A stretch of DNA of 64,000 bases, taken from Protonemura montana. Taxonomy: Eukaryota; Arthropoda; Insecta; Plecoptera; Nemouridae. Where the stretch lies: NCBI GenBank assembly GCA_947568835.1, contig OX387604.1:21295076-21359075 (forward strand). Reading direction: 5' to 3'. Below are positions 62,001-64,000 of this stretch, one piece after another (position 1 is the stretch's first letter; every line of letters begins with the position of its first letter). The translations under genes and the position numbers were made by a program. Below the pieces are notes generated by a model. The model did no database searches, was not told the DNA's origin, and worked only from the letters and a program-made list of their open reading frames with translations.

Positions 62001-64000
62001 AGGGGCTGTGTGTGTCGTACAGTAGTGAAGCATGGCAAGTCTAGGTTGGCAGAACTGTGTGTTTAGTACAGAAGTGTAGCATGGCTAGTCTGGGTTGTCA
62101 GGGGCTGTGTGTAGTACAGTAGTGTAGCATGGCTAGTCTAGGTTGTCAAGGGCTGTGTGTGTAGTACAGTAGTGAAGCATTGCTTGTCTAGGTTGTCAGG
62201 GGCTGTGTTTAGTACAGTAGTGTAGCATGGCTAGTCAAGGTCGTCAGGGGCTGTATGTAGTACAGTAGTGTAGCATGGCTAGTCTAGATTGTCAGGGGCT
62301 GTTTGTGTTGAACAGTAGTGTATTATGGCTACTCTAGGTTGTCAGGAGCTGTGTGTGTAGTACAGTAGTGAAGCATGGCTACTCAAGGTTGTCAGAGGCT
62401 GTGTGTGTAGTACAGTAGTGTATTATGGCTACTCTAGGTTGTCAGGGGCTGTGTAGTACAGTAGGGTAGCATGGCTAGTCTAGGTTGTCAGGGGCTATGT
62501 GTGTAGTACAGTAGTGTAGCATGGCTAGTCTAGGTTGTCAGGGGCCGTGTAGTACAGTAGTGTAGCATGGCTCGTCTAGGTTGTCAGGGGCTGTGTGTAG
62601 TAGAGTAGTGTAGCATGGCTTGTCTAGGTTGTCAGGGGCTGTGTGTGTCGTACAGTAGTGAAGCATGGCAAGTCTACGTTGGCAGGGGCTGTGTGTGAAG
62701 TTCAGTAGTGTAGCATATCTAGTCTAGGTTGTCAGGGGCTGTTTTTAGTACAGTAGTGTAGCATGGCTAGTCTAGGTTGTCAAGGGCTGTGTGTGTAGTA
62801 CAGTAGTGTAGCATGGCTAGTCAAGGTTTTCAGGGGCTTTGTTTAGTACAGTAGTATAGCATGGCAAGTCTAGATTGTCAGGGGCTGTTTGTGTAGTACA
62901 GTAGTGTAGCATGGCTACTCTTGGTTGTCAGAGGCTGTGTGTGTAATACAGTAGTGTATTATGGCAACTCTAGGTTGTCAGGGGCTGTGTAGTACAGTAG
63001 GGTAGCATGGCTAGTCTAGGTTGTCAGGGGCTATGTGTGTAGTTCAATAGTGTAGCATGGCTAGTCTAGGTTTTCAGGGGCTGTGTGTGTAGTACAGTAG
63101 TGTAGCATGGCTAGTCTAGGTTGTCAGGGGCTGTGTGTGTAGTACAGTTGTTTAGCATAGCTAGTCTAGGTTGTCAGGGACTGTGTTTAGTAAAGTTGTG
63201 TAGCATGGCTAGACTAGATTGTCAGGGGCTGTTTGTGTAGTACAGTAGTGTAGCATGGCTTATCTAGGTTGTCAGGGGCTGTGTGTGTAGTACAGTAGTG
63301 TAGCATGGCTAGTCTTGGTTTTCAGGGGCTGTGTGTGAAGTACAAAAGTGTAGCATGGCTAGTCTTGGTTGTCAGGGGCTGTGTGTGTAGTACAGTATTT
63401 TATTATGGCTTCTGTAGTTTGTCAGTGGCTGTGTGTGTAGTACAGTAGTGTATTATGGCTACTCTAGGTTGTCAGGGGCTGTGTTGTACAGAAGGGTAGC
63501 ATGGCTAATCTAGATTGTCAGGGGCTGTCTGTGTAGTACAGTAGTGTTGCATGGCTGGACTAGGTTGTCTGGGGCTGTGTGTGTAATACAGTATTGAAGC
63601 ATGGCTAGTCTTGGTTGTCAGGGGCTGTGTGTGTAGTACAGTAGTGTAGCATGGTTACTCTAGGTTGTCAGGGGCTGTGTGTGTAGTACAGTATTGAAGC
63701 ATGGCTAGTCTTGGTTGTCAGGGGCTGTGTGTGTAGTACAGTAGTGTAGCATGGTTACTCTAGGTTGTCAGGGGCTGTGTGTGTAGTACAGTAGTGAAGC
63801 ATGGCTACTCAAGGTTGTCAGAGGGTGTGTGTGTACTACAGTAGTGTATTATGGCTACTCTAGGTTGTCAGGGGCTGTGTAGTACAGTAGGGTAGCATGG
63901 CTAGTCTAGGTTGTCAGGGGCTATGTGTGTATCTTAATAGTGTAGCATGGCTAGTCTAGGTTGTCAGGGGCTGTGTGTGTAGTACAGTAGTGTAGCATGG
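56048..64000 (-). repeat. Satellite A, inverted array (minus orientation)
   Basis: Same monomer as the left array but reverse-complemented (CTAGGTTGTCAGGGGCTGTG ... AGTACAGTAGTGTAGCATGG). It begins abruptly after the last dodecamer and runs off the window end. It has marker variants not seen in the left array (TATTATGGCT, GGGTAGCATGG, GTAGTTCAATAG) and no G-block, so it is a distinct subfamily. A 63-codon minus-strand frame at 60904-61095 is a repeat by-product. Confidence 0.95.
60360..63500 (-). repeat. About 1.57-kb HOR in the inverted array, two tandem copies
   Basis: The order of rare variants TTGGCAGAACTG, GTTGAACAGTAG, GGGCCGTGTAG, GCATATCTAG and GTAAAGTTGTG at 60475-61625 recurs about 1570 bp later. 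The same series is also found once at 56151-57300, 4324 bp before the first copy. Confidence 0.8.

Noticed and set aside
1..64000. tRNA genes, complete rRNA genes, telomere repeats or a CENP-B box
   Set aside because: I saw none. The only rRNA-like signal is the 44-nt 5S-like fragment, and no monomer contains the TTCG...CGGG pattern of a CENP-B box.

Overview
This window is eukaryotic, almost certainly animal, heterochromatin-like DNA. It is built nearly entirely of tandem repeats and holds no intact host gene that I can recognise. Eukaryotic origin is supported by three broken mobile elements: a hAT-type DNA transposon with an 8-bp target duplication, the C-terminal end of a non-LTR retrotransposon reverse-transcriptase protein, and a Ty3/Gypsy integrase C-terminal fragment. 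A 5S-rRNA-like stretch adds to this. I cannot name the species.

Layout. (1) 1-35905 is 'satellite A', a 46/48/50-bp monomer in plus orientation. It is interrupted at 710-2393 by the hAT element, and it carries 24 copies of a 171-bp GC-richer block (here 'G-block') at recurring spacings (1138, 846, 1332 and 1572 bp). The spacings show several levels of higher-order repeat (HOR): 2024-bp and 2178-bp tandem units and a super-repeat of about 8.1-8.5 kb. (2) 35906-39113 is a mixed island: a 22-24-bp minisatellite, a tandem 86-bp pair containing a minus-strand 5S-like sequence, overlapping hairpins, a 41-bp x4 repeat, a 7-bp x9 repeat, a stranded 157-bp island of satellite A, an AT-rich repeat, and a minus-strand Gypsy integrase remnant with an in-frame stop. 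(3) 39114-56047 is 'satellite B', a 12-bp repeat (consensus ATGTCCTGCCCC). About 20 related spacers of roughly 190-215 bp, in three subfamilies, interrupt it, and it forms HORs of about 4.5 kb and 1110 bp. (4) 56048-64000 is satellite A again, in the opposite orientation, with its own HORs and no G-block.

The large-scale picture is two inverted arms of satellite A around a core of about 20 kb of other repeats. Many long open frames exist in both satellites. They arise because the repeat units lack stops and, in satellite B and the G-block, because unit lengths (12 and 54 bp) are multiples of three. I treat them as non-coding unless expression or substitution evidence shows otherwise. The most interesting items are the periodic G-blocks in two subfamilies, the dodecamer satellite whose HOR copies differ by whole-monomer indels, the conserved satellite-B spacers, the inverted arms, and the 5S-like pair.
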